A stretch of DNA of 64,000 nucleotides from an uncultured Ruminococcus sp. (GTDB lineage: Bacteria; Bacillota; Clostridia; Oscillospirales; Acutalibacteraceae): contig CACZYF010000008.1 in NCBI GenBank assembly GCA_902785355.1, positions 22,080 through 86,079 on the forward strand, given 5' to 3'. Below the pieces are notes generated by a model. That model made no database searches. It had not been told where the DNA came from and saw only the letters and a program-made list of their open reading frames with translations. Shown piece after piece: positions 1 through 7,777 of the stretch. A program made the translations under genes and the position numbers. The first letter of the stretch is position 1. Every line of letters starts with the position of its first letter.

Positions 1-2
1 TT

Positions 3-78
3 GCGGATGTAGCTCATCTGGTAGAGCGCCACCTTGCCAAGGTGGAGGTAGCGGGTTCGAGCCCCGTCATCCGCTCCA
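3..78 (+). tRNA. tRNA-Gly (anticodon GCC)
   Basis: Cloverleaf folds by eye: a 7-bp acceptor stem GCGGATG/CATCCGC, a T arm with GGTTCGAGCC, and an anticodon loop reading GCC between the CACCTT and AAGGTG sides. The CCA end is encoded. The promoter lies outside the window. Confidence 0.96.
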
Positions 79-86
79 TAGACGTG

Positions 87-117
87 AAAAGGACTTAACA
101 CCGCTTAAGTCCTTTTT
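87..117 (+). terminator. Rho-independent terminator after tRNA-Gly
   Basis: Stem AAGGACTTAA / TTAAGTCCTT with a short loop, followed by a run of five T, just downstream of the tRNA-Gly 3' end. Confidence 0.8.
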
Positions 118-195
118 CGATAAAATAAGACTTTGAAAATCAGTATCGAGCTTACACGGTTCTTATTTCTTATTTCTTAGTTCTTATTTATATTC

Positions 196-270
196 GGCGA
201 CATAGCCAAGCGGTAAGGCACGAGTCTGCAAAACTCTGATTCCCCAGTTCGATTCTGGGTGTCGCCTCCA
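196..270 (+). tRNA. tRNA-Cys (anticodon GCA)
   Basis: Acceptor stem GGCGACA/TGTCGCC, anticodon loop with GCA, T arm CCAGTTCGATTCTGG and an encoded CCA end. It lies about 120 bp after tRNA-Gly and is separated from it by a terminator, so it may have its own promoter. Confidence 0.96.
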
Positions 271-277
271 AAAGATC

Positions 278-315
278 GGCTCAGGACTGATGTCAGTTCT
301 GAGCCTTGTTCTTTA
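278..315 (+). terminator. Terminator after tRNA-Cys
   Basis: Thirteen-pair stem from GGCTCAGGACTGA to TCAGTTCTGAGCC with a 2-nt loop, then a T-rich tail (TTGTTCTTT). Confidence 0.8.
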
Positions 316-353
316 TCTTGTCACTTTATGCGGCTTAATACTGATTTCTGAAT

Positions 354-629
354 AGGGTGACTGCAATAATCCGAACCGTGGTTTTGACGGGCATATTTTC
401 GCCTGTCCATTGTTAAAATCCTCGCGAACCCGTCAGGGTTCGCTGTGGTTTTGCCGCGGTCAGACAAAAATCTGCTCCGTCAAAAACTCCGAAGGACTGA
501 AAATGAGCAAGATTTCGAGCAAGTTTCGGTGCAGAAAGTGCAGGCAGGCTGGCGCCTGCCAAGATTGATAAGCCGAAAATTGCCGAAATAATGCCATTTT
601 CAGCAGGTTCGAATTATTACAGTCACCCT
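354..629. mobile_element. 276-bp inverted-repeat element (MITE-like)
   Basis: The two ends are 24-bp terminal inverted repeats: AGGGTGACTGCAATAA at 354 onward mirrors TTATTACAGTCACCCT ending at 629, with two mismatches over the 24 bp. The interior has no plausible gene. It contains the GC palindrome GGCAGGCTGGCGCCTGCC at about 543-560 followed by AAGATTGA, and this core recurs in the 158-bp elements at 15.5 and 17.8 kb. It fills the gap between tRNA-Cys and the next gene. A non-autonomous mobile element or extragenic palindrome is inferred; no transposase is seen. Confidence 0.6.
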
Positions 630-686
630 AATCGCTTTATTCTGTTCAGTATAAAGTCGGTAATCTTTATTCAGGAGAGTTTGATC

Positions 687-1226
687 ATGGGTCTATTCGG
701 AAAGATCGCCGGGGATGTTTTCAACACTGTTCTCGATACGCTCAAGAACGGCAAGCCGAACGAGGGCGGTGGTTCCGCTGATTTCACTCCCGCTCCCGCA
801 GTTGAGGAGAAGAAGGATATGGAGCTTCGCTTCGGCAGTTCCGCTCCGGTTCCTTATGCTGATAACATCAACGGAACGACGATTACACTGATGCTGAATT
901 TTTACGGTACTGCGAAGGTTTCTGCATGCGACAGTGCGCTTTTGAAGGCTAACGGCGGTCTTGACGGGTTACAGATCGCTCTGAGAACGCAGATCGTCGC
1001 CGCGGTGCTTGAGTCGATTATGAAATGTGCTCAGGCAAATGTGCGTTTTGCGATGCTTCCGATGAAATCTAATGAGATCGCAGAGAATGTTCGTGCTTCT
1101 TTACAGGATAAATGGCGCTCGTCCTACGGCGTTTCTCTTGATTCGATCTCGATTCAGAGTATTACCCTTACCGAAGAGAGTATGAGGCAGTATCAGGAAT
1201 TAAGAAAAGCGCAGATGGGGCTGTAA
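687..1226 (+). CDS. SPFH/band-7-like protein, short form
   Basis: Predicted 179 aa. The start at 687 follows AGGAGAG at good spacing; an earlier in-frame ATG at 591 lies inside the inverted-repeat element and is less likely. The N-terminus MGLFGKIAGDVF is amphipathic, then a Gly/Pro-rich linker (about 35-50) leads to an alpha/beta domain. The stretch from about 130 to 175 (ANVRFAMLPMKSNEI, then YGVSLDSISIQSITLTEES) resembles the end of SPFH domains, where a predicted helix is followed by a strand and E-rich helix. It has no membrane segment and lacks the long N-terminal half of YdjI-type proteins. Function unknown; the family assignment is an inference. Confidence 0.6.
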   Translation: MGLFGKIAGDVFNTVLDTLKNGKPNEGGGSADFTPAPAVEEKKDMELRFGSSAPVPYADNINGTTITLMLNFYGTAKVSACDSALLKANGGLDGLQIALRTQIVAAVLESIMKCAQANVRFAMLPMKSNEIAENVRASLQDKWRSSYGVSLDSISIQSITLTEESMRQYQELRKAQMGL

Positions 1227-1230
1227 GCGA

Positions 1231-1728
1231 ATGGATGCGCAACATATTATCCATCCTATCCCGCCCTTATATGATGCGGCGTGCAGAATCCTGATCCTCG
1301 GTTCTTTTCCTTCAATTAAGTCCAGAGAAGCGATGTTCTTCTACGGCCATCCGCAGAACCGCTTCTGGAAGCTGTTGGCGCGGCTTTTTAATGAGCCGGC
1401 TCCTCAAAGTATCGAAGAAAAACGCAACCTTTCTCTACGTCATCATATCGCAATGTGGGACGTCATCCGTTCCTGTACCATTGTCGGTTCATCCGACAGC
1501 TCTATCCGCGATGTGGTTCCAAACGATCTTTCGGAAATCCTTGAACACAGTAAGGTTGAACGGGTATTCTGTAACGGTACGGCATCTTTTGATCTGTATC
1601 GGAAATATATCCTCCCCGCTACAGGGATCGAAGCGGTCAAGCTGCCGTCCACCAGCCCCGCTAACGCGGCGTACAGCCTTGATCGTCTTGCCGGGGAGTG
1701 GGCGAGGATTCTCGAGTATATTGAATAA
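1231..1728 (+). CDS. DNA-deoxyinosine glycosylase (uracil-DNA glycosylase superfamily)
   Basis: Predicted 165 aa, starting four bases after the previous stop, so probably cotranscribed. The motif ILGSFPSIKSRE near residues 21-32 followed by YGHPQNRFW is the water-activating and recognition loop of the hypoxanthine/MUG-like glycosylase family. LPSTSPANA near the C-terminus matches the minor-groove/leucine-loop motif. Proteins of this family excise deaminated adenine (hypoxanthine) and sometimes uracil from DNA in base-excision repair. The length is normal for the family. Substrate preference cannot be read from the sequence. Confidence 0.85.
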   Translation: MDAQHIIHPIPPLYDAACRILILGSFPSIKSREAMFFYGHPQNRFWKLLARLFNEPAPQSIEEKRNLSLRHHIAMWDVIRSCTIVGSSDSSIRDVVPNDLSEILEHSKVERVFCNGTASFDLYRKYILPATGIEAVKLPSTSPANAAYSLDRLAGEWARILEYIE

Positions 1729-1740
1729 GTCTATTAACAC

Positions 1741-1775
1741 AAGGGGCTGTCGCGTTAAAATTGCGATAGCCCCTT
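1741..1775. terminator. Bidirectional terminator between convergent genes
   Basis: Stem AAGGGGCTGTCGC / GCGATAGCCCCTT around an AT-rich loop, placed between the stop codons of the converging glycosylase and SH3 lipoprotein genes. Confidence 0.75.
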
Positions 1776-1778
1776 GGA

Positions 1779-2888
1779 TTACAGCGCGTCTTTATCGAAC
1801 GTAACATATTTGTCGTAAACATAGCCTTTTACAGAGCCGTATTGAACGTAGTACCAGTGACCGGATTTGTATCCGAGATAATCCATTCTGTATCCGTAAG
1901 GGATACGCGCCAGCTCCGTCGAATTGACGTCGGCGCGCTCCCTGAGCGCGACAAAGTCCGAGGCGGTGCCGTAGAGGTAATCGCCGGAATAGGTCTTGGG
2001 CGACTGAGAACCGGAGGGTACGTCATCCTTGTTGAACGATACATAGTCCGAGTAGACATAGCCCTTTTGAGAGCCGTATTTGACGTAATACCATTTATCT
2101 GAATAGCTGCTCAAATAGGTCATCGAATAGCCGCGGGGAATACGCGCGAGCTCTGTTGAGTTTGTGCCGGCGCCTGCTCTCAGTGCGACAAAATCAATAG
2201 CGGTGCAGTATAGTGTGCTTCCCATGCCGGGATTGTCCGGCGTGTAGTTGATCGCGGCGTTCTTATCAAAGGATACATAGTCTTCATACACGAAGCCGTA
2301 ATGATTCCCGTATTTGACATAGTACCACTTGCCGGATTTTTTGTTTTGATAGATCATCCCATCACCGGAAGGGATCTTGATGATCTCTCTTGCGTCGGCG
2401 TTCGCGCTCGCCCTGAGTGAAACATAGTCCGCCGCAGTGCAGTAGAGATAGGTGACGGAGGACGCTGTGTCGGAATCCGCCTTGGAGGCAGTATTCTTTT
2501 TTACTGTCGGTTTGGCTTTTGCGATATAGAGCGTGACCTCGTCGCCCTTCTTCAGCAGCTTTCCCTTTGTGGGAACGTGACTGAACACACAGCCTTCCTT
2601 CTCTTTGTCGGTCTCGATATCGGTGGTTTTAGCGACTACGCCCATCTCGGCAAGCTTTTTGACGGCGTCCTCTTTCTTCAAACCGCTGAGATCGGGCATT
2701 TTTTCGGCTTCCGGTTGCAGCTCCTCCTTGATTTCGGAAGAAACCCCGTTGACCGGATTTGTGTTTGCGCCGCTCGACGGCGTCCCTGTCGTGATGGTCA
2801 TGCAGCCTGTTAACGCGGTCGAAAGCACCGCCGCAACGACGAATACCGACAGCGCTCGTATCAGATTTTGTTTAGATAATCCGTACAT
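1779..2888 (-). CDS. Lipoprotein with one PASTA and three SH3 domains
   Basis: Predicted 369 aa. The start at 2888 is preceded by AAGGAGG; an upstream in-frame ATG at 2921 lacks a ribosome site. Residues 1-30 form a lipoprotein signal with LTGC as the lipobox. A PASTA domain follows (about 65-125, starting MPDLSGLKKEDAVKKL), then a Lys/Ser linker and three SH3b repeats of about 70 aa. Each repeat has an LYCTA or LYGTA strand, a VSLR or VALR strand and a YYVKYG..GYVY or FVY ending. PASTA and SH3b domains commonly bind peptidoglycan, so a cell-wall-associated role outside the membrane is inferred. No catalytic domain is present. Confidence 0.8.
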   Translation of the reverse strand: MYGLSKQNLIRALSVFVVAAVLSTALTGCMTITTGTPSSGANTNPVNGVSSEIKEELQPEAEKMPDLSGLKKEDAVKKLAEMGVVAKTTDIETDKEKEGCVFSHVPTKGKLLKKGDEVTLYIAKAKPTVKKNTASKADSDTASSVTYLYCTAADYVSLRASANADAREIIKIPSGDGMIYQNKKSGKWYYVKYGNHYGFVYEDYVSFDKNAAINYTPDNPGMGSTLYCTAIDFVALRAGAGTNSTELARIPRGYSMTYLSSYSDKWYYVKYGSQKGYVYSDYVSFNKDDVPSGSQSPKTYSGDYLYGTASDFVALRERADVNSTELARIPYGYRMDYLGYKSGHWYYVQYGSVKGYVYDKYVTFDKDAL

Positions 2889-2920
2889 TGAGAAATCCTC
2901 CTTAGAATACATATAATACA

Positions 2921-2949
2921 AGTATATTGTATTTTACGGTAAAATTCAA
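2921..2949 (-). promoter_or_regulatory. Sigma-A type promoter for the SH3/PASTA lipoprotein
   Basis: On the minus strand: TTGAAT (2949-2944), 17-bp spacer, TATACT (2926-2921), about 33 bp before the chosen start codon. Confidence 0.65.
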
Positions 2950-3167
2950 TTGTTTTTGTGAATAATAACAAATATTTTGCTCCTTGCGTTAATCGAAGAA
3001 GCTTCGGTACCGTTGTGCAGTAAAATATGTATGTAAGGTGCGTCAAAGTCTATGATGCGTGCTTTCAAATCATTCACGGAACACGCGCGTCCGTTCAGAA
3101 TATCATCTTTATCACAATTGATTTATCATGAAATACCAGATTCACTTGAACCTTGTAAACTGTCGTC
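2950..3167. other. Intergenic region without a recognisable gene
   Basis: AT-rich sequence between the lipoprotein promoter and the tRNA-Arg promoter. Short open frames here lack ribosome sites. No hairpin-plus-T-run or repeat stands out. Confidence 0.5.
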
Positions 3168-3196
3168 TTGACAAGAATGTTATTTTGAGATAGAAT
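3168..3196 (+). promoter_or_regulatory. Promoter of tRNA-Arg
   Basis: TTGACA (3168-3173), 17-bp spacer, TAGAAT (3191-3196), 13 bp before the tRNA 5' end. Near-consensus. Confidence 0.8.
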
Positions 3197-3209
3197 AAGC
3201 AACAGATAC

Positions 3210-3286
3210 GCGCCAATAGCTCAGTAGGATAGAGCGTTCGCCTCCTAAGCGAAAGGTCGGGGGTTCGAATCCCTTTTGGCGCGCCA
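3210..3286 (+). tRNA. tRNA-Arg (anticodon CCT)
   Basis: Acceptor stem GCGCCAA/TTGGCGC, anticodon stem TTCGC/GCGAA around a loop containing CCT, T arm with GGTTCGAATCC and an encoded CCA end. It reads AGG codons. Confidence 0.96.
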
Positions 3287-3421
3287 GAAGCGCCTCACCG
3301 GCGTGAGTTACGGTGAACAGTGAGTAATGAATAGCAAATGCAAATTGTCTTTGCGGCGTTTCTGAGCTTTTCGTTATTCACTGTTTCTTTATGTCAGAAG
3401 TATATAAAGGATGTTTTTTGT

Positions 3422-5131
3422 ATGACTGAAGCCATGCCTGCATTGAATATCATTTTCATGATCATCACGACCCTGCTGTCAGTAGCCGCGGTGTTCAGCT
3501 TCTATGTCAGGGATATCGTTGAAGCAAAGACCGGTAAACCGTTGAAGATTCCGCGCGATAACAACGAGATCGACCCTATCATCTATCGTATCATGCTGAT
3601 TATGATTATAGTGATCGGCGTATTGATCCGTGTGTGGCAGTTCGGCTCCGTTCCCGGCGGTATGAATCAGGACGGCGCGATGGCGGCGGTTGACGGCAAG
3701 GCGCTCGCCGATTACGGAACCGATCGCTTCGGAACTTGGCATCCGGCGCATCTTTACGCTTGGGGCTACGGTCAGATGAGCTCGCTTTTGTCCTACCTGA
3801 TCGCTCCTTTTGTCAAGATATTCGGATTGAATCCGATCACGGCTCGTATGCCCTCTCTCTTGATGAGCCTGCTCGGCGGGATGTTTCTGTATTTGTTTGT
3901 AAAAGATCATTTCGGTAAGCGTACCGCTTTGTGCGCCGCGCTGATCGTTGCCTTGAATCCGTGGCATTTTGTCCAGAGCCGTTGGGCGCTGGACTGCAAT
4001 CTGCTCCCGCACTTCTTTATGGGAGGCGTCTATTTCTTCGGTAAGGGACTCAGCGGCAAAAAGCGCTGGTTGTATATTTCGATGGTGTTCTTCGGACTGT
4101 GCATGTACTGCTACGGAATCACCATCTATACGATACCTGTGTTTTTACTCGTGACGTCGGTTTATTATCTGATCCGAAAGAAGGTCAAGGTGCGCCATGT
4201 GCTGATCTGCGCGCTCATATACCTTGTGATCGCGGCGCCTTTTATTTTGACGATGGCGGTCAACTACTTTAAGTGGGAAACCATCAAGCTCCCCTTTGTG
4301 ACCTGTCAGTTCTTCCCGGAGAGCCGACGCTCCTCCGATATCCTGTTCTTCTCGAATAATATCGGCTGGCAGCTCGGACAGAATCTGCAATACTTCCTTA
4401 ATGCCACCATCCTCCAGGTCAAGGACGCGCCGCATAATGATATCGAGCATTTCTACACGATGTATCCCTTTATGATCCCGCTGTTCTTCGCGGGGATCCT
4501 CAGCTTCCCTAAGATCAAATCGAAGGGAAATAAGTCGCTCGCGGTGTTTGCGTTGCTGACGGGCGTGTGGGTCGGCATTGTGACGAATTTTGTCAACGTT
4601 AACCGCATGAACATCATCTATTATTTCATGATGCTGTTCGCCGCTTTAGGCATGTATGTGATCGCCAGAGAGATCAGGTTCGCGGGCTATGCCGTCGCGC
4701 TGCTGATCGCGGTAGCGGGTGTGATACTTATCAACACTTATTTTACAACCTATAACAAAGATATCTCCGCTCGTTTTTACGCGGGATTCGGCGACGCGGT
4801 AAAGGTTGTGACCCAAAGCCCCGCCGATACGCTTTATATCTCCGCCGATATTCAGGGCAAAGGCTACTGGACGGTCAGTGAGATCATGACCATGTTCTAT
4901 GATGAAACAGACGCCGCCTATTATCAGGGCAAAACGAATGTGAATCACGGTCAGACCTACCTTCCGTATAAAGAACGTTTCAAATACGAAAGCATCACGC
5001 AGGAGACGGTTACGAAGAGCGCTGACCAAAACGCGGCGTATCTCGTTTTGAAGAGCGATCTGCCGTACTTTGATCTTTCGCGGTACAATGTCGCTGAGTT
5101 CGGCAACTACTGTGCCGTGACAAAGAAATAA
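3422..5131 (+). CDS. Membrane glycosyltransferase, GT39/PMT-like
   Basis: Predicted 569 aa from the ATG at 3422, which has AAGGATG upstream; an in-frame ATG at 3338 would add 28 residues but has no ribosome site. The protein has about ten or more hydrophobic segments. After the first segments it carries GGMNQDGAMAAVDGKALADYG and WHPAHLYAWGYGQ, the first external loop with acidic residues typical of GT-C dolichyl-phosphate or ArnT-like mannosyltransferases, and then ITARMPSLLMSLLGG. A soluble C-terminal part follows (about 470-569). It probably moves a sugar from a polyprenyl-phosphate donor to a cell-surface acceptor. Donor and acceptor are unknown. Confidence 0.75.
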   Translation: MTEAMPALNIIFMIITTLLSVAAVFSFYVRDIVEAKTGKPLKIPRDNNEIDPIIYRIMLIMIIVIGVLIRVWQFGSVPGGMNQDGAMAAVDGKALADYGTDRFGTWHPAHLYAWGYGQMSSLLSYLIAPFVKIFGLNPITARMPSLLMSLLGGMFLYLFVKDHFGKRTALCAALIVALNPWHFVQSRWALDCNLLPHFFMGGVYFFGKGLSGKKRWLYISMVFFGLCMYCYGITIYTIPVFLLVTSVYYLIRKKVKVRHVLICALIYLVIAAPFILTMAVNYFKWETIKLPFVTCQFFPESRRSSDILFFSNNIGWQLGQNLQYFLNATILQVKDAPHNDIEHFYTMYPFMIPLFFAGILSFPKIKSKGNKSLAVFALLTGVWVGIVTNFVNVNRMNIIYYFMMLFAALGMYVIAREIRFAGYAVALLIAVAGVILINTYFTTYNKDISARFYAGFGDAVKVVTQSPADTLYISADIQGKGYWTVSEIMTMFYDETDAAYYQGKTNVNHGQTYLPYKERFKYESITQETVTKSADQNAAYLVLKSDLPYFDLSRYNVAEFGNYCAVTKK

Positions 5132-5144
5132 CATCATTGCTGTT

Positions 5145-5170
5145 CGCGGCTGATTCAGCCGCGTTCTGCT
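5145..5170 (+). terminator. Possible terminator after the glycosyltransferase
   Basis: Perfect 8-bp stem CGCGGCTG/CAGCCGCG with a 3-nt loop, then TTCTGCTTGT. The T tract is weak and the hairpin sits just before the azlC ribosome site, so partial read-through is possible. Confidence 0.4.
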
Positions 5171-5183
5171 TGTAAAGGGTAAT

Positions 5184-5894
5184 ATGAAAAAACTGTTCGT
5201 TAAGGGAATGAGGCACGGCGTTCCGATCATGCTGGGCTATCTCAGCGTATCATTCGGTTTCGGTGTGTTATGTGTACAAAAGAATCTTTCGATCCTCGCA
5301 GCGGTCGGTATATCGGTGACGAATCTGACCTCGGCCGGTCAGGTCGCGGGGGTCGAGGTGATAGCGGCAGGCGGTACGCTGCTTGAGATGATCTTATGTC
5401 AGCTGGTTATCAACCTGCGCTACTCGCTGATGAGTCTGAGCCTGTCCCAAAGACTCGATCCGTCCTTCACGCTTGCACATCGCTTGATCGCGGGCTACGG
5501 TGTGACCGATGAGATCTTCGCTGTCGCGTCCGCTCAGCCTGAACCGATCAAGCCCGCCTATATGTACGGCTTGATCTTCACGCCGTTTCTCGGTTGGAGC
5601 CTCGGTACGCTTTTCGGTGCTGTCGCGGGCGATATCATGCCTGCTTCTGTCGGCGCCGCGCTGTCACTGATGCTTTACGGTATGTTCATCGCGATCATCA
5701 TCCCGCCCGCAAAGAAAAGCCGAAAGGTGCTGTTTGCCGTAATACTCGCCGGTGCAGTGAGCATTCTTCTGCATTACGTCCTGCCCGATCTGTCCTCGGG
5801 CTTTGCTGTGATCATTTCCGCGCTGGTATCGTCGCTTGTTACCGCATTGATCTTTCCGATCGATACGGGAGAGAGAGGGGAGGAGCAGGCATGA
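5184..5894 (+). CDS. azlC: AzlC-family branched-chain amino acid exporter, large subunit
   Basis: Predicted 236 aa; ATG follows AAAGGGT. Several hydrophobic segments and the motifs GVPIMLGYLSVSFGFG (about 12-27) and LRYSLMSLSLSQRL place it in the AzlC/YgaZ family. Its stop overlaps the azlD start as ATGA, so the two subunits are translationally coupled. The pair forms a membrane exporter associated with branched-chain amino acids or their analogues. A downstream terminator closes the two-gene unit. Confidence 0.9.
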   Translation: MKKLFVKGMRHGVPIMLGYLSVSFGFGVLCVQKNLSILAAVGISVTNLTSAGQVAGVEVIAAGGTLLEMILCQLVINLRYSLMSLSLSQRLDPSFTLAHRLIAGYGVTDEIFAVASAQPEPIKPAYMYGLIFTPFLGWSLGTLFGAVAGDIMPASVGAALSLMLYGMFIAIIIPPAKKSRKVLFAVILAGAVSILLHYVLPDLSSGFAVIISALVSSLVTALIFPIDTGERGEEQA

Positions 5895-6202
5895 GCATTG
5901 TTGCGTATATCGCCGTGATGGCGCTGACCACCTACCTCATTCGCGTGATTCCTTTCGCTGCCGTACGCGGGAAGATACGCTCCCGATTCATCAATTCGGT
6001 GCTGTATTATATCCCGTATGCGGTGCTGTCGGCAATGACTTTTCCCGCGATCTTCTACGCAACGGGAAATACCCTTACAGCCTCGGTGGGTACTGTCGTC
6101 GCGCTGTTGCTTGCGTATTTTGAGGTTCCGTTGATCGTCGTGGCGTTGTCATCCTCGGCTGTTGCCTTCATCACCGGCATGATTATCGGAATCGGGGTAT
6201 GA
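5891..6202 (+). CDS. azlD: AzlD-family branched-chain amino acid exporter, small subunit
   Basis: Predicted 103 aa, about four membrane segments, overlapping azlC by 4 bp (ATGA). TTYLIRVIPFAAV near residue 12 and the following YYIPYAVLSAMTFPAI are typical of AzlD, the small partner of AzlC. Length is normal for the family. Confidence 0.88.
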   Translation: MSIVAYIAVMALTTYLIRVIPFAAVRGKIRSRFINSVLYYIPYAVLSAMTFPAIFYATGNTLTASVGTVVALLLAYFEVPLIVVALSSSAVAFITGMIIGIGV

Positions 6203-6262
6203 TGTTTTGTATCGGCGATCTAATTTCGTTTTTTGACATTCTATTCATTATTCTCAGCGGGC

Positions 6263-6291
6263 AGCCCGTAGCTCTTGCTATGGGCTTTTCT
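6263..6291 (+). terminator. Terminator after azlCD
   Basis: Stem AGCCCGTAGC/GCTATGGGCT with a TCTT loop followed by TTTTCT. Confidence 0.7.
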
Positions 6292-6311
6292 GCGGAATTA
6301 TACGATAACGC

Positions 6312-6340
6312 TTGAAAAATGAGTTCTGTTGCGTTATAAT
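6312..6340 (+). promoter_or_regulatory. Promoter of the V-ATPase operon
   Basis: TTGAAA (6312-6317), 17-bp spacer, TATAAT (6335-6340), 53 bp before the first V-ATPase start codon. No other clear promoter or terminator is seen before 15.6 kb. Confidence 0.82.
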
Positions 6341-6393
6341 ACATGAGGCGTAAAAGGCGGTGATCGTCACCGTCATCCGAAAGAAGGACGATT

Positions 6394-6702
6394 ATGCAGG
6401 ATTTATTGAAGAAAATCATTGAAATGGATGAAAAAGCCCGTGAAATCGAGCAAAACGCTAAATCTGAGAAAGAAAAAAGCGAACGGGAGGTAGAACAGCT
6501 CAGAGAGCAGATCTACAACGATTTCATCGAGCGAGCGAAGGATCGCGTCGAGAAGAATATCGCCGTCGAGCAGTCCCGCGCCGACGCGAAGATCCGCGAT
6601 TATACGGAACGTACCGACTCCGTTAAGGCGGAGATGCAGCGCCTGTCCGAACAAAATATGGACAAGTGGGTCGATGAGATCGTAAACAGAGCACTGGCGT
6701 AA
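6394..6702 (+). CDS. V/A-type ATPase peripheral stalk subunit G/H
   Basis: Predicted 102 aa, almost entirely charged helix: heptad-like EKEKSEREVEQLREQI and DRVEKNIAVEQSRADAK indicate a coiled coil. It is first in the operon, where the NtpF/AtpH peripheral stalk subunit normally sits. It would pair with subunit E (10504-11232) to form the stator that links the A3B3 head to subunit I. Sequence alone is low-complexity coil; the call leans on context. Confidence 0.75.
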   Translation: MQDLLKKIIEMDEKAREIEQNAKSEKEKSEREVEQLREQIYNDFIERAKDRVEKNIAVEQSRADAKIRDYTERTDSVKAEMQRLSEQNMDKWVDEIVNRALA

Positions 6703-6737
6703 GCCTTTGCCTGAATATACAGAAAGGTGGTGAGTGT

Positions 6738-7763
6738 ATGGCGATCATCAACCCCGCGTCGGCGATTACGGCAAAGGTAAAATCCCAGTACGGCAAGCGG
6801 CTCAGGGAGAAGGACTATCAGGCGATGGTCAAGTGCGGCTCCGTCGGCGAGGTGGTCCAGTATCTGAAAACATACACTCATTTTCAGAGTTCTCTCGAAA
6901 AGGTGAGCAACGACGTTCACCGCGGCAATCTGGAGAACATCATGCGCGAAAAGCAGTTTGAAAGCTTTCTGCGCTTTTGTAAATATAACGGCGGCAACAC
7001 CCCGGTGACGCGGTACGGACTCAGGATGATTGAAATCAGAGAGCTGATGAAGTTCATCACTCTCTTGTCGATCAACCGTCCCGAGGAGTATCTTTTTTCT
7101 CTTCCGCTGTTTTTTATTCAGCATACGGATATCAAGCTTGAAAAGCTATCTTCCGTAACCGATCATCATGATCTGCTCTTGGCGCTGGAGCATTCCGATT
7201 ACGATAAGATCATTGAGCGCTTTCCGCCGAATGAGATAGGGGATTACGACCTGGCTGCGATCGAGGACGCGCTTGAGAATCACAGCCTCGCGCTCTTGTA
7301 TCAGGATCTTTCAAAGATCAAGAAGAAAAAAGAGAAAAACCAGCTTCTCAGCCTGTTTGATACCTTGTCCGATTATCACAACTATTCGCGTATCATCCGA
7401 TTGAAGAAGTATTATCATATGAACAGTGAAGCGGTTCGATCCCACCTGCTGCATTACGGTAATCTGACCGGAAAGAAGCTGGATAGAATCCTCTCGAAGG
7501 ATTCTTACGAGGATGTACGCGAGGAATTGTCGCATACCTCCGTCGGTAAAAAGGCGCAGAGCGTCTATCCCGACAGCGATATGGCGGTGCAGGGACGGTA
7601 CGAGATGTGTCGGCATCAGCTGTATTTCTCAACAAATCCCGAGATCGTTCTGCTCGCGTTTTATATTCTTTCACAAACAGAGTTGTCAAATGTCATTGCG
7701 ATTATCGAGGGGGTCAGGTATTCGATGGAACCTGACAGCATTTATGAAACTCTCGTACTGTAA
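6738..7763 (+). CDS. ntpC: V/A-type ATPase subunit C
   Basis: Predicted 341 aa; start preceded by AAAGGTGGTGAG. The N-terminus NPASAITAKVKSQYGKRL and later the helical repeats match the V-ATPase C/d subunit (AC39 family), the funnel-shaped protein joining the central stalk to the membrane K ring. Length fits the bacterial family (about 330-350). Here it precedes subunit I, whereas in the well-studied Enterococcus ntp operon it follows E. Confidence 0.88.
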   Translation: MAIINPASAITAKVKSQYGKRLREKDYQAMVKCGSVGEVVQYLKTYTHFQSSLEKVSNDVHRGNLENIMREKQFESFLRFCKYNGGNTPVTRYGLRMIEIRELMKFITLLSINRPEEYLFSLPLFFIQHTDIKLEKLSSVTDHHDLLLALEHSDYDKIIERFPPNEIGDYDLAAIEDALENHSLALLYQDLSKIKKKKEKNQLLSLFDTLSDYHNYSRIIRLKKYYHMNSEAVRSHLLHYGNLTGKKLDRILSKDSYEDVREELSHTSVGKKAQSVYPDSDMAVQGRYEMCRHQLYFSTNPEIVLLAFYILSQTELSNVIAIIEGVRYSMEPDSIYETLVL

Positions 7764-7777
7764 GGTGAGGTGATACT

